Below, piece after piece: positions 55,994-64,000 of a stretch of 64,000 nt of DNA. How positions within the stretch are numbered: the first letter of the stretch is position 1; every line of letters begins with the position of its first letter. The DNA is from Solirubrobacter sp963736505 (GTDB taxonomy: Bacteria; Actinomycetota; Thermoleophilia; Solirubrobacterales; Solirubrobacteraceae): positions 930,001 through 994,000 of the forward strand of contig CAVTOZ010000003.1 of assembly GCA_963736505.1 (NCBI GenBank), given 5' to 3'. A model generated the notes under the pieces. That model made no database searches. It was not told the origin of the DNA and saw only the letters and a program-made list of their open reading frames with translations. The translations under genes and the position numbers were made by a program.

Positions 55994-56587
55994 GTGCGCC
56001 TGGGGCTCCTCGGCGGGACGTTCAACCCGCCGCACCTCGCGCACCTCGTGTGCGCGCAGGAGGCGTTCGTGCAACTCGCGCTGGACCGCGTGCTGTTCAT
56101 CCCGGTGTTCGAGCCGCCGCACAAGGACGTCGAGGCCGAGCCCGGCGTCGAGCACCGGATCGAGCTCTGCCGCCGCGCCGTGTCGGGGGATCCGCGCTTC
56201 GAGGTGTCACGGATCGAGGCCGACGTGCCGGGGCGGTCCTACACGGTCGATACCCTCCGGAGGCTGCATGACTCACGGCCGGAGGACGAGCTGACGTTCA
56301 TCGTGGGAGGCGATATGGCCCACGCTCTGCCAACCTGGCATGAACCGGAGGCCGTCCTCTCCCTCGCCACGCTCGGCGTCGCCGAGCGCGAAGGCGTGGG
56401 TCGCGCCGACATCGTCGAGCGCCTGGCCGGGCTGGCCGGCGCCGACCGCATCCGCTTCTTCGACATGCCCCGTCTGGACATCTCTTCTTCCATGATCCGC
56501 CGCCGGGTCGCCGCTGGGCGCCCCATCAACTACCTCGTCCCCGACGCCGTCGCCGCATACATCGCGGCTGAGCGGCTGTACGCATGA
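55994..56587 (+). CDS. nadD: Nicotinate-nucleotide adenylyltransferase
   Basis: 197 residues from GTG, one base after proA. Nucleotidyltransferase motifs GGTFNPPHLAH (about residue 7) and ISSSMIRRRV (about 165), with FIPVFEPPHK between. It makes deamido-NAD. The stop overlaps rsfS by 4 bases (ATGA). The proBA-nadD-rsfS order is typical. Confidence 0.96.
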   Translation: MRLGLLGGTFNPPHLAHLVCAQEAFVQLALDRVLFIPVFEPPHKDVEAEPGVEHRIELCRRAVSGDPRFEVSRIEADVPGRSYTVDTLRRLHDSRPEDELTFIVGGDMAHALPTWHEPEAVLSLATLGVAEREGVGRADIVERLAGLAGADRIRFFDMPRLDISSSMIRRRVAAGRPINYLVPDAVAAYIAAERLYA

Positions 56588-56955
56588 GCGCCTCGACGCA
56601 GTCAGAGTCGCTGGAGCCGGCCCGCCTCGCGGCGCTCGTCTCCGCCTACGCGTCCGACGTCAAGGCGCTCGACATCGTGGAGCTCGACCTCCGCGGCGTG
56701 CTCGGGTACACCGACTACTTCGTCATCGCCTCGGGCGGCACCGATCGCCAGGCCAAGGCGATCCACGACCGCATCCACGAGAACATGAAGAAGGAGCACG
56801 GGCTGCTGCCGCGGCGCGTCGAGGGCCTGACGGAGTCGCGCTGGATCCTGATGGACTACCTGGACGTGATCGTGCACATCTTCACGCCCGAGGCGCGCGA
56901 CTACTACCGCCTCGAGCAGCTCTGGGGCGAAGCCCCGAAGCGCACGGTCGAGTAG
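56584..56955 (+). CDS. rsfS: Ribosome silencing factor
   Basis: 123 residues. KALDIVELDLRGVLGYTDYFVIASGGTDRQ and LMDYLDVIVHIFTPEARDYYRLEQLW are the RsfS/DUF143 core. It binds L14 and blocks subunit joining in starvation. The stop is followed 5 bases later by a terminator hairpin. Confidence 0.97.
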   Translation: MSASTQSESLEPARLAALVSAYASDVKALDIVELDLRGVLGYTDYFVIASGGTDRQAKAIHDRIHENMKKEHGLLPRRVEGLTESRWILMDYLDVIVHIFTPEARDYYRLEQLWGEAPKRTVE

Positions 56956-56960
56956 AACGC

Positions 56961-56988
56961 GAAAGGCCGCCCGGTGGGGCGGCCTTTC
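56961..56988. terminator. Terminator between rsfS and the tRNA-Ala/endonuclease
   Basis: GAAAGGCCGCCC-GGTG-GGGCGGCCTTTC is a perfect 12-bp stem with an A/T-rich base, the best intrinsic terminator in the window. It lies between convergent units, so it can stop both rsfS transcription and the endonuclease-tRNA transcript. It overlaps the endonuclease stop codon by 2 bases. Confidence 0.85.
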
Positions 56989-57472
56989 AATCAGTGGAGC
57001 CAGGGGGGCTCGAACCCCCGACCTTCTGGCTGCCAGCCAGACGCTCTCCCAGCTGAGCTATGGCCCCTTTGAGTCGATACGTCTCCGCGTACCTTATCGC
57101 GTGTTCCTGGCCGTTGGCGGCCGGCGTGAGACGCAGCTGGACCCTGGACTGCCCCGCGACATCGCGGAGCGGGATCAGATAGCACTCGTCGAGATCGGCG
57201 CAATAGATGCCGATCGCGTCGATCTCCGAAGCTCCGTATGTGGTGCGGACATAGCCGCGCGGCGTCAACCGGCACGTTCGGATGAACGCGCTGACAACGC
57301 CGCCCTCGCGGTTGCCCCACTTGCACTGGACGCGCAGCAGCAGGCCGTCGATGTCGAACATCAGGTCGTAGCGACGGCCCTCGATCAGCGGGCGGAGGAC
57401 GACGACGCCCAGCTTGACGGCCTCGGCGGCGATCGCCGCCTCGGCGATCGAGCCCTTCGCGCTCGGGTTCAT
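56987..57472 (-). CDS. PD-(D/E)XK endonuclease-like protein running into tRNA-Ala
   Basis: 161 residues from ATG 57472 (GTG at 57478 is an alternative). The fold matches the I-Ssp6803I-like group I intron-associated PD-(D/E)XK endonuclease family: E11, D36 in GRRYDLMFDIDG, and Q49-C50-K51 in LLRVQCKWG, followed by EIDAIGIYCADLDECYLIPL. The Q in place of D/E occurs in this family. Residues 136 to about 160 (GAIAQLGERLAGSQKV...) are encoded by the tRNA-Ala gene itself, with the first tRNA base at a codon start, and the stop codon lies 6 bases past the tRNA. Processing of the tRNA would therefore cut the mRNA. No group I intron is present. Confidence 0.75.
   Translation of the reverse strand: MNPSAKGSIAEAAIAAEAVKLGVVVLRPLIEGRRYDLMFDIDGLLLRVQCKWGNREGGVVSAFIRTCRLTPRGYVRTTYGASEIDAIGIYCADLDECYLIPLRDVAGQSRVQLRLTPAANGQEHAIRYAETYRLKGAIAQLGERLAGSQKVGGSSPPGSTD
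56995..57067 (-). tRNA. tRNA-Ala (anticodon GGC)
   Basis: 73 nt. Acceptor GGGGCCA/TGGCTCC (one G-U), D stem GCTC/GAGC, anticodon stem TCTGG/CCAGA with loop CTGGCAG (anticodon GGC), T stem GGGGG/CCCCC with loop TTCGAGC, and discriminator A. The 3' CCA is not encoded. All stems are intact. It lies 3' of, and within, the endonuclease reading frame on the same strand. Confidence 0.97.
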
Positions 57473-57546
57473 CGGCACGCGAACACCGGTTCGCGCGTGC
57501 AGGACGCAACGCCGCGCCACGGCGGGGTTCGTCGCCCGGCGAGCGC

Positions 57547-57552
57547 TAACCT
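57547..57552 (+). promoter_or_regulatory. Candidate -10 hexamer of leuS
   Basis: TAACCT ends 9 bases before the leuS ATG (57562); the spacer CCGCGCCCA has no SD. Same geometry as valS. Confidence 0.4.
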
Positions 57553-57561
57553 CCGCGCCCA

Positions 57562-60018
57562 ATGTCCGAGCACCGCTACGACCCGCACCAGATCGAGCCC
57601 AAGTGGCAGAAGGTCTGGGAGGACGAGCGCACCTGGGAGGTGCCCAACGACCTGGACGACGACGTCCCGCGGTCGTACGTGCTCGAGATGCTGCCGTATC
57701 CGTCGGGCGAGCCCCATATGGGGCATCTGAAGAACTACTCGGTCGGCGACGCGGTCGCCCACTTCCGCCGCCGCAACGGCATGCGCGTGCTGCATCCGAT
57801 GGGCTACGACGCGTTCGGGCTGCCCGCGGAGAACAACGCGATCAAGACCGGTGTGCCGCCGCGCCAGGCCACCGAGGAGTCGATCGCCTCGTTCCAGAAG
57901 CAGATGCGCCGGTGGGGCATCTCGATCGACTGGTCGCGCGAGTTCGCCACCCATGAGCCGCGCTACTACCGCTGGACGCAGTGGATCTTCCTGCAGCTCT
58001 TCGAGCGCGGGCTGGCCTATCGCAAGGAGGCCGCGGTCAACTGGTGCCCCAAGGACGCCACCGTGCTCGCCAACGAGCAGGTCATCGACGGGCACTGCGA
58101 GCGCTGCGGCACGGCCGTCGAGCTGCGCCAGCTCGAGCAGTGGTTCTTCCGCATCACCGACTACGCCGACCGCCTGCTCGACGACCTCGAGACGATCGAC
58201 TGGCCGCATCACGTGGTCACGATGCAGCGCAACTGGATCGGCCGCTCCGAGGGCGCCGAGGTCACGTTCTCGTGCCCTGAGATCGGCGTGGACTACTCGG
58301 TCTTCACGACGCGCCCGGACACGCTGTTCGGCGCGACGTTCTTCGTGATGGCGCCGGAGCACCCCGACGTGCTCAAGCTCGCCGCCGGCACCGAACACGA
58401 GGCGGCCGTGCGCGAGTACGTCAACCGCGTGCTGACGGAGTCCAACGAGGACCGCAGCGACACCGACCGCAAGAAGACCGGCGTGCCGCTCGGCCGTACG
58501 GTCGTCAACCCGGTCAACGGCGAGCGGATCCCGATGTTCGTCGCCGACTACGCGCTGATGGAGTACGGCACCGGCGCGCTGATGGCGGTGCCGGCGCACG
58601 ACGAGCGCGACTACGACTTCGCGAAGGTCTTCAACCTCGAGATCCGGCGTGTGGTCGGCGGCCACAACGAGAAGCTGCCGTACACGGGCGACGGCACGCT
58701 GCACAACTCGGCGCCGCAGTTCGACGGCCTGCACAACCGCGACGCGCTGGAGAAGATCGTCGACTGGCTCGACCGCGAGGGCAAGGGCCATCGCTCGGTC
58801 AACTACCGCCTGCGCGACTGGCTGCTCTCGCGCCAGCGCTACTGGGGCTGCCCGATCCCGATCGTCTACTGCGACGTGCACGGCATGGTGCCAGTGCCGG
58901 AGGCGGACCTGCCGGTCGTGCTGCCGGAGGTCGAGGACTACGCCCCGCAGGGCAGGTCCCCGCTCGCCGCGGCCGAGGAGTGGGTCAACACCACCTGCCC
59001 GACGTGCGGCGGCCCGGCGCGCCGCGAGACGGACACGATGGACACGTTCGTCGACTCGTCCTGGTACTACCTGCGCTACTGCGACGCCAACAACGACGAG
59101 GCGGCGTGGGATCGCTCCGTGCTGGACGCGTGGACGCCGGTCGACCAGTACATCGGCGGCGTCGAGCACGCGATCCTCCACCTGATGTACGCGCGCTTCT
59201 TCGTGAAGGCGCTGGCCGACATGGGGCTGCTCGGCGCGCAGGAGCCGTTCAAGGCGCTCTTCACGCAGGGGATGATCACCCGCGACGGCGCGAAGATGTC
59301 CAAGTCGAAGGGCAACATGGTCAGCCCGGTGTCGTACGTGGAGCGCTACGGCGCCGACACGGCCCGCTGCTACGTGCTGTTCATCGGCGCGCCGGATCAG
59401 GACGCCGACTGGACCGATGAAGGCGTCGAAGGCGTGCACCGCTTCCTCGGCCGGCTGTGGCGGCTCGGCGCCGACGTGGCGGACGTGACGGGCGAGCAGC
59501 CGCTGCTCGGCCCGCTCGACACGCCGGACGGCGACGACCTGGAGCTGATGCGCAAGGCGCATTGGGCGATCGACAAGGTCACCAACGACATGGCGGGCCG
59601 GTTCGCGTTCAACACCGCGATCGCGGCCGTGATGGAGCTGGTCAACGAGGCCTACCGCCGCCGCGACGCCGTCAAGCCGGACACGCTGCACTACGCGACG
59701 GCGACCGCCGCCTCGCTGATCTTCCCGTTCGCGCCGCACACGGGCGCCGACGTGTACGAGCGCCTGACGGGCGAGCGCGTGTGGGAGCAGCCGTGGCCGG
59801 AGGCCGACCTCAGCCTGCTCGAGCGCGACGTGATCGAGGTCGTGGTGCAGGTCAACGGCAAGCTGCGCGACCGCATCCAGGCCGCGCCGAACGCCTCGCA
59901 GGAGGAGCTCGAGGAGCTCGCCCGCGCGCGTCCGAACGTGCAGGCGCACATCGACGGCAAGCAGGTCGTGAAGGTCGTCGTGGTGCCGGCGAAGCTCGTC
60001 AACTTCGTCGTGCGCTGA
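57562..60018 (+). CDS. leuS: Leucine--tRNA ligase
   Basis: 818 residues. Class I synthetase with PYPSGEPHMGHLKNY (about residue 43, HIGH), CP1 editing domain (about 220-400), and KMSKSKGN (about 580). It lacks a long C-terminal extension; the end is the usual VVPAKLVNFVVR. Divergent from the endonuclease gene, with 89 bases between. Confidence 0.98.
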   Translation: MSEHRYDPHQIEPKWQKVWEDERTWEVPNDLDDDVPRSYVLEMLPYPSGEPHMGHLKNYSVGDAVAHFRRRNGMRVLHPMGYDAFGLPAENNAIKTGVPPRQATEESIASFQKQMRRWGISIDWSREFATHEPRYYRWTQWIFLQLFERGLAYRKEAAVNWCPKDATVLANEQVIDGHCERCGTAVELRQLEQWFFRITDYADRLLDDLETIDWPHHVVTMQRNWIGRSEGAEVTFSCPEIGVDYSVFTTRPDTLFGATFFVMAPEHPDVLKLAAGTEHEAAVREYVNRVLTESNEDRSDTDRKKTGVPLGRTVVNPVNGERIPMFVADYALMEYGTGALMAVPAHDERDYDFAKVFNLEIRRVVGGHNEKLPYTGDGTLHNSAPQFDGLHNRDALEKIVDWLDREGKGHRSVNYRLRDWLLSRQRYWGCPIPIVYCDVHGMVPVPEADLPVVLPEVEDYAPQGRSPLAAAEEWVNTTCPTCGGPARRETDTMDTFVDSSWYYLRYCDANNDEAAWDRSVLDAWTPVDQYIGGVEHAILHLMYARFFVKALADMGLLGAQEPFKALFTQGMITRDGAKMSKSKGNMVSPVSYVERYGADTARCYVLFIGAPDQDADWTDEGVEGVHRFLGRLWRLGADVADVTGEQPLLGPLDTPDGDDLELMRKAHWAIDKVTNDMAGRFAFNTAIAAVMELVNEAYRRRDAVKPDTLHYATATAASLIFPFAPHTGADVYERLTGERVWEQPWPEADLSLLERDVIEVVVQVNGKLRDRIQAAPNASQEELEELARARPNVQAHIDGKQVVKVVVVPAKLVNFVVR

Positions 60019-60111
60019 GTCTCGGGTCGCTGCGTCAGGGGGCACCGGCGGAGCGTTGCGCAGCGGGGCGGCGAATCGCCTCGATGGCACACATTTGTCA
60101 CAGTTTCGCGT

Positions 60112-60129
60112 GCAAATCGGCACATTTGC
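60112..60129. promoter_or_regulatory. Inverted repeat upstream of comEA
   Basis: GCAAAT-CGGCAC-ATTTGC is a perfect 6-bp repeat with a 6-base spacer, extendable by CG/CG with one mismatch, next to two further ATTTG boxes near 60092 and in CACATTTGTCAC. A candidate -10 TAGCCT (60157-60162) lies 6 bases before the comEA ATG. The repeat is at a suitable distance upstream to be an operator for the competence genes. Confidence 0.5.
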
Positions 60130-60168
60130 GCGTCGAGTCGTCACATCGTCCGGCCATAGCCTCGGGTC

Positions 60169-60765
60169 ATGCCCGATCGCGATCCACGCCGGCTCGCCGC
60201 CTGGGGCGCGGCGGCGCTCGTCCTGATCCTGCTGACCGCCTGGTACCTCGCGCGCTCGCGCCCCGCGGCGTCAGCCTCGGCGCCGCCGGTGGCGACGATC
60301 GCCATCGCGGGCGCGGCTGAGGAGAGCGGGGGAGGCGGCCGGCTGGTCGTCGACGTCGCCGGCGAGGTCCGGCACCCGGGCGTCTACCGCATGGCGGCGG
60401 GCACGCGCGTCGAGGACGCGCTCAAGCGCGCCGGCGGCGCGACGCCGCATGGCGACCTGAGCCAGCTCAACCGCGCCGCGAAGCTCGAGGACGGCCGCCA
60501 GATCCTCGTCCCGCGCCGGGCGCCGAAGGCCCGCGCAGGCGTGGCCGCCGCGGCGCCGGCCTCCACGCCGGTCCAGCCCGTCGATCTCAACACCGCCACG
60601 CTCGAGCAACTGGACACGCTCGACGGCGTTGGGCCGACGACCGCCCAGAAGATCATCGACTTCCGGACCGCCCACGGCGGCTTCGGCTCGGTCGACGAGC
60701 TCGATCAGATCCCTGGGATCGGCGAGAAGAAGCTCGCCGCGCTGCGCGAGCAGGTGCGCGTATGA
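60169..60765 (+). CDS. comEA: Competence protein ComEA (SLBB and helix-hairpin-helix)
   Basis: 198 residues. One N-terminal membrane span (AAWGAAALVLILLTAWYLA), an SLBB domain (about residues 58-110, GEVRHPGVYRMAAGTRVEDALKRAG), and a double HhH DNA-binding domain (DLNTATLEQLDTLDGVGPTTAQKII, about 135-195). It is the DNA receptor of natural transformation. comEC follows 10 bases downstream. Confidence 0.95.
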   Translation: MPDRDPRRLAAWGAAALVLILLTAWYLARSRPAASASAPPVATIAIAGAAEESGGGGRLVVDVAGEVRHPGVYRMAAGTRVEDALKRAGGATPHGDLSQLNRAAKLEDGRQILVPRRAPKARAGVAAAAPASTPVQPVDLNTATLEQLDTLDGVGPTTAQKIIDFRTAHGGFGSVDELDQIPGIGEKKLAALREQVRV

Positions 60766-60775
60766 GGGAGGCCGG

Positions 60776-63148
60776 GTGAAGCGCCGCCGGGTCGCCGCCG
60801 CGCGGGCGCTGGTCGCGGGCTGGCTCGCCGTCGCTCGGGCGCATCCGCGGCACCTGGTCCTCGCGGCGATCGTGGCCGGGCTGCTCGCCGGCCCCGCGGG
60901 ACCGCTCGCGGTGCTGCCCGCCGCGATCGGCTTCGCCGCCCTCGGGCGGCGCACGCTCGCGCTGCTTGCCGCGGCCGCCGTGATCGCGGGCGCCGGGATC
61001 GCGCAGGCGCGGCTCGCGGCGCTCGACCACGGCGTCCTCGCGGCGATGGACGGGCAGCGCGTCGAGGCTCGCGCGACGCTGCTGGAGCCCGTGCGCGAGC
61101 GGACGAGCGGGCCGGCCGTCGCCCGTGTGCGCCTGCTGGACGGCCCAGGGGCCGGGGAACAGGCCGTGCTGCGAGTGCGGTCCTACGCGTACCCGGCGGC
61201 GGCCGCGTCGCCGTCAGGCGCGGCATGGCCGGACGTGGGGGAGGAGCTGGAGATCGTCGCGCGCGTCGCGCCGCTCGGGCGCTTCGACGCCTACCAGCGC
61301 CGCCGCAACGCGCACGCCGCGCTGGAGGCCGACCGCGTCACGAGGACCGGCCGGCGCCGGGGCGGCCTCGCCGGTGCGCTCGACGCGATGCGCCGCCGCG
61401 CCGAGCGCGGCCTCGCGGCCCACCTCGCGCCGCGCGAGAGCGCGCTGCTGCGCGGCATGGTGCTCGGCGAGGACGAGCGGCTCCCGGACGCCGAGCGCGA
61501 CGACTTCCAGCGCAGCGGGCTCGCGCACATCCTCGCCGTCAGCGGCCAGAACGTGATGCTGCTGGCCGCGCTGGTCCTCTTCGCCAGCGGGCTCACGGGC
61601 CTCGCGCTGCGCCCGCGCCTGTTGCTCGCCGCCGGCCTGATCGCCGTGTACGTGCCGCTGGCCGGCGGCGGGCCGTCGATCCAGCGCGCCGGCGTGATGG
61701 GGATCGCGGGGCTGGTCGCGGCGCTGGCGGGGCAGCCCGCGCGGCGCTGGTACGCGCTGATGCTCGCGGCGGCCGCGACGCTGGCGCTGAACCCACGCAG
61801 CGCGGGCGAGCCGGGCTGGCAGCTCTCGTTCGTTGCGGTCGCGGCGCTGCTCGCCGGCGCGGCGCCGCTGCGCGCCGCGTTCGCCCGCCGGCTGCCCGGG
61901 CCGGTCGCCGAGGCCGCGGCGATCACCGTCGCCGCCACGCTCGGCACGGCGCCGCTGATGGCGCTGTACTTCGAGCAGGTGTCGCCGGCGTCGCTGCCGG
62001 CGAACCTGCTCGCCGCGCCCGCGATCGCGCCGGTGATGTGGCTCGGGATGCTCGCGGCGGCCGCCGCGCAGATCGCGCAACCACTCGCCGTGCCGTTCAC
62101 GCTGCTGACCGCGCCGCTGCTCGTGCTGATCCGCGGGATCGCCCACGCGGCGGCGTCCGTGCCGCTCGGGGCGATCCCGGTCCACGCTCCGCCCGCCGCC
62201 GTGTTCGCGGCGTGGGCCGCGCTCGTCGGCGCGCTCGCCGCCGCCGTGCGCCGGATGCGGACCGCGGCGGATGAGCCGGCGCGCCCGAGTGGTGCGCGCG
62301 GGCGCGGCGTCCGGTCGCGCCGGCGGGCGCTCGCCGTCGCCATCGCCGTGGCGCTCGGCATCGCCGGCGCGCGCCTGACGGCCGCGAGCGGCGCCGTGAC
62401 GGTGCCGCGCGGGGAGGCGGTCGTGTCGTTCCTGGACGTCGGCCAGGGTGACGCGACGCTGATCCAGCTCGACGGCGCCGCCGTGCTGGTGGACACCGGG
62501 CCGCCTGACGGGCCGATCCTCGCCCGGCTCGCCCGCGCGCACGTGAAGCGGCTGGACGCCCTGGTGCTCACGCACGCGCAGGCCGACCACGAAGGCGGCG
62601 CGCCGCGCGTGATCGCGGCCTACCACCCGCGGATCGTGCTCGACGGGGGCGCCGGCTGGCCGAGCCCGGTGCAGCGCGTCCTCGCCGCGGGCCGCGAACG
62701 GATCGTCGCGCCCGTGGCGGGCCAGGTGCTCGCGCTCGGCGGGCTGCGGCTGCGAATCCTCTGGCCGCCCGCGCCGCTGCCCGGGTTCAAGCCCTCCGGC
62801 GATCCCAACGAGCGCGCCGTCGTCGCGCGCGTCGAGGCCGGGCGGTTCTCGCTGCTGCTCACCGCCGACGCCGAGAGCGACATCACCGGCCCGCTCGACC
62901 TCGCGCCCGTCGACGTGCTCAAGGTCGCCCACCACGGCAGCGTGGACGCCGGCCTGCCCGCGCTGCTCGCCCGCCTGCACCCGCGCGTGGCGGCGATCGA
63001 GGTCGGCCGCCACAACACCTACGGTCACCCGGCGCCGTCGACCATCAAGGCGCTCGCCGCCGCCGTGCCCACGGTCGTCCGCACCGACCGCGACGGGACC
63101 GTCCGCCTGCACGCCGCCGGCGACCGCGTCTGGCTGGAGCGCCGGTGA
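60776..63148 (+). CDS. comEC: Competence protein ComEC/Rec2 (DNA channel)
   Basis: 790 residues from GTG with GGGAGG upstream. An N-terminal soluble domain (DUF4131-like), the multi-span competence channel (ILAVSGQNVMLLAAL..., about residues 245-500), and a C-terminal metallo-beta-lactamase-like domain (FLDVGQGDATLIQ, VLTHAQADHEGG with Gln in the place of the second His of HxHxDH, KVAHHGS). It moves single-stranded DNA into the cell. The substituted ligand is seen in other ComEC proteins. Confidence 0.94.
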   Translation: MKRRRVAAARALVAGWLAVARAHPRHLVLAAIVAGLLAGPAGPLAVLPAAIGFAALGRRTLALLAAAAVIAGAGIAQARLAALDHGVLAAMDGQRVEARATLLEPVRERTSGPAVARVRLLDGPGAGEQAVLRVRSYAYPAAAASPSGAAWPDVGEELEIVARVAPLGRFDAYQRRRNAHAALEADRVTRTGRRRGGLAGALDAMRRRAERGLAAHLAPRESALLRGMVLGEDERLPDAERDDFQRSGLAHILAVSGQNVMLLAALVLFASGLTGLALRPRLLLAAGLIAVYVPLAGGGPSIQRAGVMGIAGLVAALAGQPARRWYALMLAAAATLALNPRSAGEPGWQLSFVAVAALLAGAAPLRAAFARRLPGPVAEAAAITVAATLGTAPLMALYFEQVSPASLPANLLAAPAIAPVMWLGMLAAAAAQIAQPLAVPFTLLTAPLLVLIRGIAHAAASVPLGAIPVHAPPAAVFAAWAALVGALAAAVRRMRTAADEPARPSGARGRGVRSRRRALAVAIAVALGIAGARLTAASGAVTVPRGEAVVSFLDVGQGDATLIQLDGAAVLVDTGPPDGPILARLARAHVKRLDALVLTHAQADHEGGAPRVIAAYHPRIVLDGGAGWPSPVQRVLAAGRERIVAPVAGQVLALGGLRLRILWPPAPLPGFKPSGDPNERAVVARVEAGRFSLLLTADAESDITGPLDLAPVDVLKVAHHGSVDAGLPALLARLHPRVAAIEVGRHNTYGHPAPSTIKALAAAVPTVVRTDRDGTVRLHAAGDRVWLERR

Positions 63149-63294
63149 GGTCCGCCGCCGGACACGCGTCAACGCCGCGATCCCGCAGCGACCGGCGGGT
63201 TGCGCCCCGTTGGTCACGGAACCGTCACCCCGTTCTCCGGAGCACCGATACGGTCCCGCGCGTCGTACGTCTCGCGCGAAAGGAATCCGTCACC
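63149..63294. other. Intergenic region comEC to secreted protein
   Basis: 146 bases. GGTCACGG/CCGTCACC (63212-63219/63222-63229) is a near-perfect palindrome with one mismatch. AAGGA (63279-63283) is the likely SD of the next gene. No other feature seen. Confidence 0.4.
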
Positions 63295-64000
63295 GTGAAA
63301 CTTCGTCTCCCAGTTGCCGCGCTCGCAGCGCTCGTCGCGGCGGCGGCGCTCGCGCCGAGCGCGCTCGCCGCCTCGACGACCGTCCAGATCTCGCAGGTGG
63401 CCTTCCGCGGGCCGACCGGCGGCAACGACGAGCTCGTGCAGATCCACAACGTGTCCGCGACCGCGCAGGACATCGGCGGCTGGCAGATCTGGGGCACGAG
63501 CGCGAACGGCGCGTCGCAGAGCGCCCGGGCGACGGTCCCGGCCGGCACCTCGCTGCCGGCCGGCAAGTCCTACCTGTTCACCAACGTCCAGCCCGGCGGC
63601 ACCACCGGAGTAGGCGGTTCCTACTCCGGCCCCGTCGCGGGCGACGTCTCCTTCACGTCCGGCATCAACGACATGGGCGGCGTGCAGCTGCGCAACGCCG
63701 CGGGCGCGGTGATCGACGCCGTCGGCGCCACGGGGCTGAGCGCCACCGGCCTCCCGTACCGCGAGGGCGCCGGCCTGAACTTCCCGATCGCGAACGGCAA
63801 CGACGCGTTCCTGCGCAAGGGCTCCCAGGACACCGACGACAACGCGGCCGACTTCACCGGCCCGCAGGCGATGGCGCCGGAGAACTGCGGCGCGGCCTGC
63901 GCCGTCGCCGGCGACCCGTGCCCGAGCACCGGCGTGGTGAAGATCTCGAGCGTCCAGACGCTGGACGACAACTCCCCCTGCGACACCAAGACCGTGACGG
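63295..64000 (+). CDS. Secreted lamin-tail-domain protein, 3' truncated
   Basis: At least 235 residues from GTG 63295, running off the right edge. Signal peptide VKLRLPVAALAALV... cleaved after PSALA. A lamin-tail domain follows (about residues 24-135): VQISQVAFRGPTGGNDELVQIHN, GWQIWG, and FLRKGSQDTDDNAADFTG. The sequence then reads CPSTGVVKISSVQTLDDNSPC, possibly an OB-like or next module. Proteins with this arrangement are often extracellular nucleases of the ExeM type, which would fit beside competence genes, but the catalytic part lies outside the window. Confidence 0.8.
   Translation, partial: MKLRLPVAALAALVAAAALAPSALAASTTVQISQVAFRGPTGGNDELVQIHNVSATAQDIGGWQIWGTSANGASQSARATVPAGTSLPAGKSYLFTNVQPGGTTGVGGSYSGPVAGDVSFTSGINDMGGVQLRNAAGAVIDAVGATGLSATGLPYREGAGLNFPIANGNDAFLRKGSQDTDDNAADFTGPQAMAPENCGAACAVAGDPCPSTGVVKISSVQTLDDNSPCDTKTVT

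Noticed and set aside
56987..57562. Group I intron next to the endonuclease ORF
   Set aside because: The tRNA is uninterrupted and no P/Q/R/S intron core sequences are visible around it.
62575..62605. ComEC metallo-beta-lactamase domain as inactive because HxHxDH reads HAQADH
   Set aside because: Substitution at this ligand is frequent in ComEC proteins as I recall, so it is not evidence of a defect.

Overview
The window is very GC-rich, with tightly packed genes, many GTG and TTG starts, and 1- to 14-base gene overlaps. Gene content (ClpS next to a DUF2017 gene, a homodimeric AceE-type pyruvate dehydrogenase, assimilatory sulfate reduction, MreBCD/PBP2/RodA, Rng, Obg, ProBA, NadD, RsfS) and protein style point to a high-GC actinobacterium. 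Class Thermoleophilia (order Solirubrobacterales, Conexibacter-like) is the best guess, made from recall of the families and not from a search. It reads as a housekeeping chromosome segment, with no phage, integrase, transposase or CRISPR array.

Layout. 1-2592: end of a receiver/PP2C/HATPase regulator, its STAS partner, clpS and a DUF2017 gene. 2590-2793: a long imperfect inverted repeat between convergent genes. 2791-6611 (-): MFS transporter and PEP carboxylase. 6644-8753 (-): a secreted M6-like metalloprotease broken by three lesions. 8840-13244 (-): a sulfate assimilation operon, fused sulfite reductase-APS reductase, cysD and cysN. 13361-18623: a nuclease-like protein, a hypothetical protein, a 222-bp inverted-repeat element, a UvrD-type helicase, an aldo/keto reductase, a TetR regulator and a 37-residue small ORF. 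18653-21967: tig, clpP, clpX. 21986-24367: a large secreted protein. 24400-30003: valS, folC, two small membrane genes, ndk, maf. 30100-39025: mreB, mreC, mreD, PBP2, rodA, rng, rplU, rpmA. 39004-43457 (-): purine ring catabolism (uricase, allC, allB, DUF3830, IclR). 43609-49294: pyruvate dehydrogenase complex aceE, aceF, lpdA. 49266-51910: a MEDS-like protein, a divergent histidine kinase/response regulator pair and a sigma-region-4-like protein. 52155-56955: obg, proB, proA, nadD, rsfS. 56987-57472 (-): a PD-(D/E)XK endonuclease ORF running through tRNA-Ala(GGC). 57562-63148: leuS, comEA, comEC. 63295 to the end: a secreted lamin-tail-domain protein, cut by the window edge.

The most unusual signals are not ordinary genes. 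(i) Identical 17-bp palindrome cores lie in the reading frames of cysN and lpdA, each encoding an Arg-Pro-Glu-Gly-Asp peptide; a different palindrome forms the linker of the fused sulfite/APS reductase. (ii) A perfect 34-nt repeat fills the gaps just before maf and rplU. (iii) Two inverted-repeat elements of about 200-220 bp abut gene ends. (iv) The endonuclease ORF takes its last 25 codons from a tRNA gene, so tRNA processing would destroy its message. (v) A TAGNCT-like hexamer recurs 6-11 bases before start codons, suggesting leaderless or very short-leader transcription.
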